From: Micrococcus flavus
GTDB taxonomy: Bacteria; Actinomycetota; Actinomycetes; Actinomycetales; Micrococcaceae
DNA: 64,000 bases
Direction of reading: 5' to 3'
Assembly: GCF_014204815.1 (NCBI RefSeq)
Contig: NZ_JACHMC010000001.1
Span: 1,550,001 to 1,614,000 of the forward strand
Shown: piece after piece, positions 63,778-64,000 of the stretch
Numbering within the stretch: position 1 is the stretch's first letter
Layout: each line of letters starts with the position of its first letter
Notes under the pieces: generated by a model
Databases searched by the model: none
What the model was told of the DNA's origin: nothing
Seen by the model: the letters and a program-made list of their open reading frames with translations, nothing else
Position numbers and translations under genes: made by a program

Positions 63778-64000
63778 TCAGAACCGGATGCCGGCCTCCG
63801 CGAGGTCGGCGCGGATGGCGTCGAGCTCCGCCGCCGTGGCGCGGACGAGCGGCAGGCGCACCGTGTCCGTGGGGATGACGCCCTGGGCGGCGAGGACGGC
63901 CTTCGAGGCGACCGCGCCCTGGACATGGCCCATGATGCCGCGCTGCACGGGGTCGAGGGCGTAGTGCGCGGACCGGGCCGCGGCGAGGTCGCCAGCGTGG
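63778..64000 (-). CDS. dapA: 4-hydroxy-tetrahydrodipicolinate synthase, C-terminal part (truncated by window)
   Basis: The last 74 codons of a gene continuing past the window. The translated tail contains [21 protein letters not shown] and the final [16 protein letters not shown], the family's usual C-terminus, before TGA. It belongs to lysine/diaminopimelate synthesis, as does dapF at 51368. The gap to ftsK is 80 nt. Confidence 0.8.
   Translation of the reverse strand, partial: HAGDLAAARSAHYALDPVQRGIMGHVQGAVASKAVLAAQGVIPTDTVRLPLVRATAAELDAIRADLAEAGIRF

Overview
The window is a 64 kb, very GC-rich and densely coding chromosomal segment from an actinobacterium. Gene content and order (sigR-rsrA with the 24-residue ribosomal protein bL37, ssrA/smpB, recA-recX-miaB-miaA-dapF, ftsK-pgsA-cinA-clgR, lexA beside a divergent LysM gene, a Flp/Tad pilus locus) and the tmRNA tag ending in ALAA point to Micrococcaceae, most likely Micrococcus luteus or a close relative. 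That assignment is inference; there is no 16S gene in the window. I see no insertion sequence, prophage, CRISPR array or tRNA gene, so this is core chromosome rather than an island. No gene-free stretch exceeds 300 bases.

Layout. 1-4.3 kb: 3' part of the fused 2-oxoglutarate decarboxylase/succinyltransferase gene kgd, a degenerate SGNH-hydrolase-like gene and bL37. 4.3-9.9 kb: rsrA and sigR on the minus strand, then aroA-rsgA-hisN and two overlapping fluoride-channel genes. 10-18.2 kb, mostly minus strand: an aldo/keto reductase, tmRNA and smpB, a thiolase/CoA-transferase operon, an SRPBCC protein, a butanediol-type dehydrogenase and prfB. 18.3-19.9 kb: a hydrolase and a methyltransferase. 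20-24.6 kb: seven-gene Flp/Tad pilus locus; published work on M. luteus links Flp pili to natural transformation. 24.9-31.1 kb: a large FtsK/SpoIIIE (EssC/EccC-like) ATPase, a 3-hydroxyacyl-CoA dehydrogenase, a dienelactone-hydrolase-like gene and small membrane proteins. 31-38.8 kb: gamma-glutamyltransferase, an MFS transporter, a LURP-one protein, a flavin monooxygenase/FMN reductase/MarR operon and a secreted trypsin-like protease. 38.9-43.4 kb: hisCBH-priA-sseB with a tiny membrane gene. 43.4-51.3 kb: SOS genes (LysM protein, lexA), a DinG-type helicase, hflX, a GNAT gene, a flavoprotein and a methyltransferase. 51.4-64 kb, all minus strand: dapF, miaA, miaB, recX, recA, DUF3046, clgR-like regulator, an unknown membrane protein, cinA C-terminal domain, pgsA, ftsK and the end of dapA.

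Regulation visible in the DNA. About fifteen starts have a TANNNT -10 hexamer only 6-8 nt upstream of the ATG/GTG and no Shine-Dalgarno, which predicts leaderless mRNAs; one of these starts is a six-codon mini-ORF upstream of a GNAT gene. Perfect 16-bp LexA boxes lie beside the LysM gene and recA, and a degenerate one overlaps the lexA -35. A palindrome overlaps the promoter of the monooxygenase/MarR operon. Two perfect, oppositely oriented TTGTCCACA DnaA boxes lie between the pilus ATPase and the EssC-like gene. Transcript ends carry long GC-rich hairpins without U-tracts, including an identical 61-bp terminator used twice.
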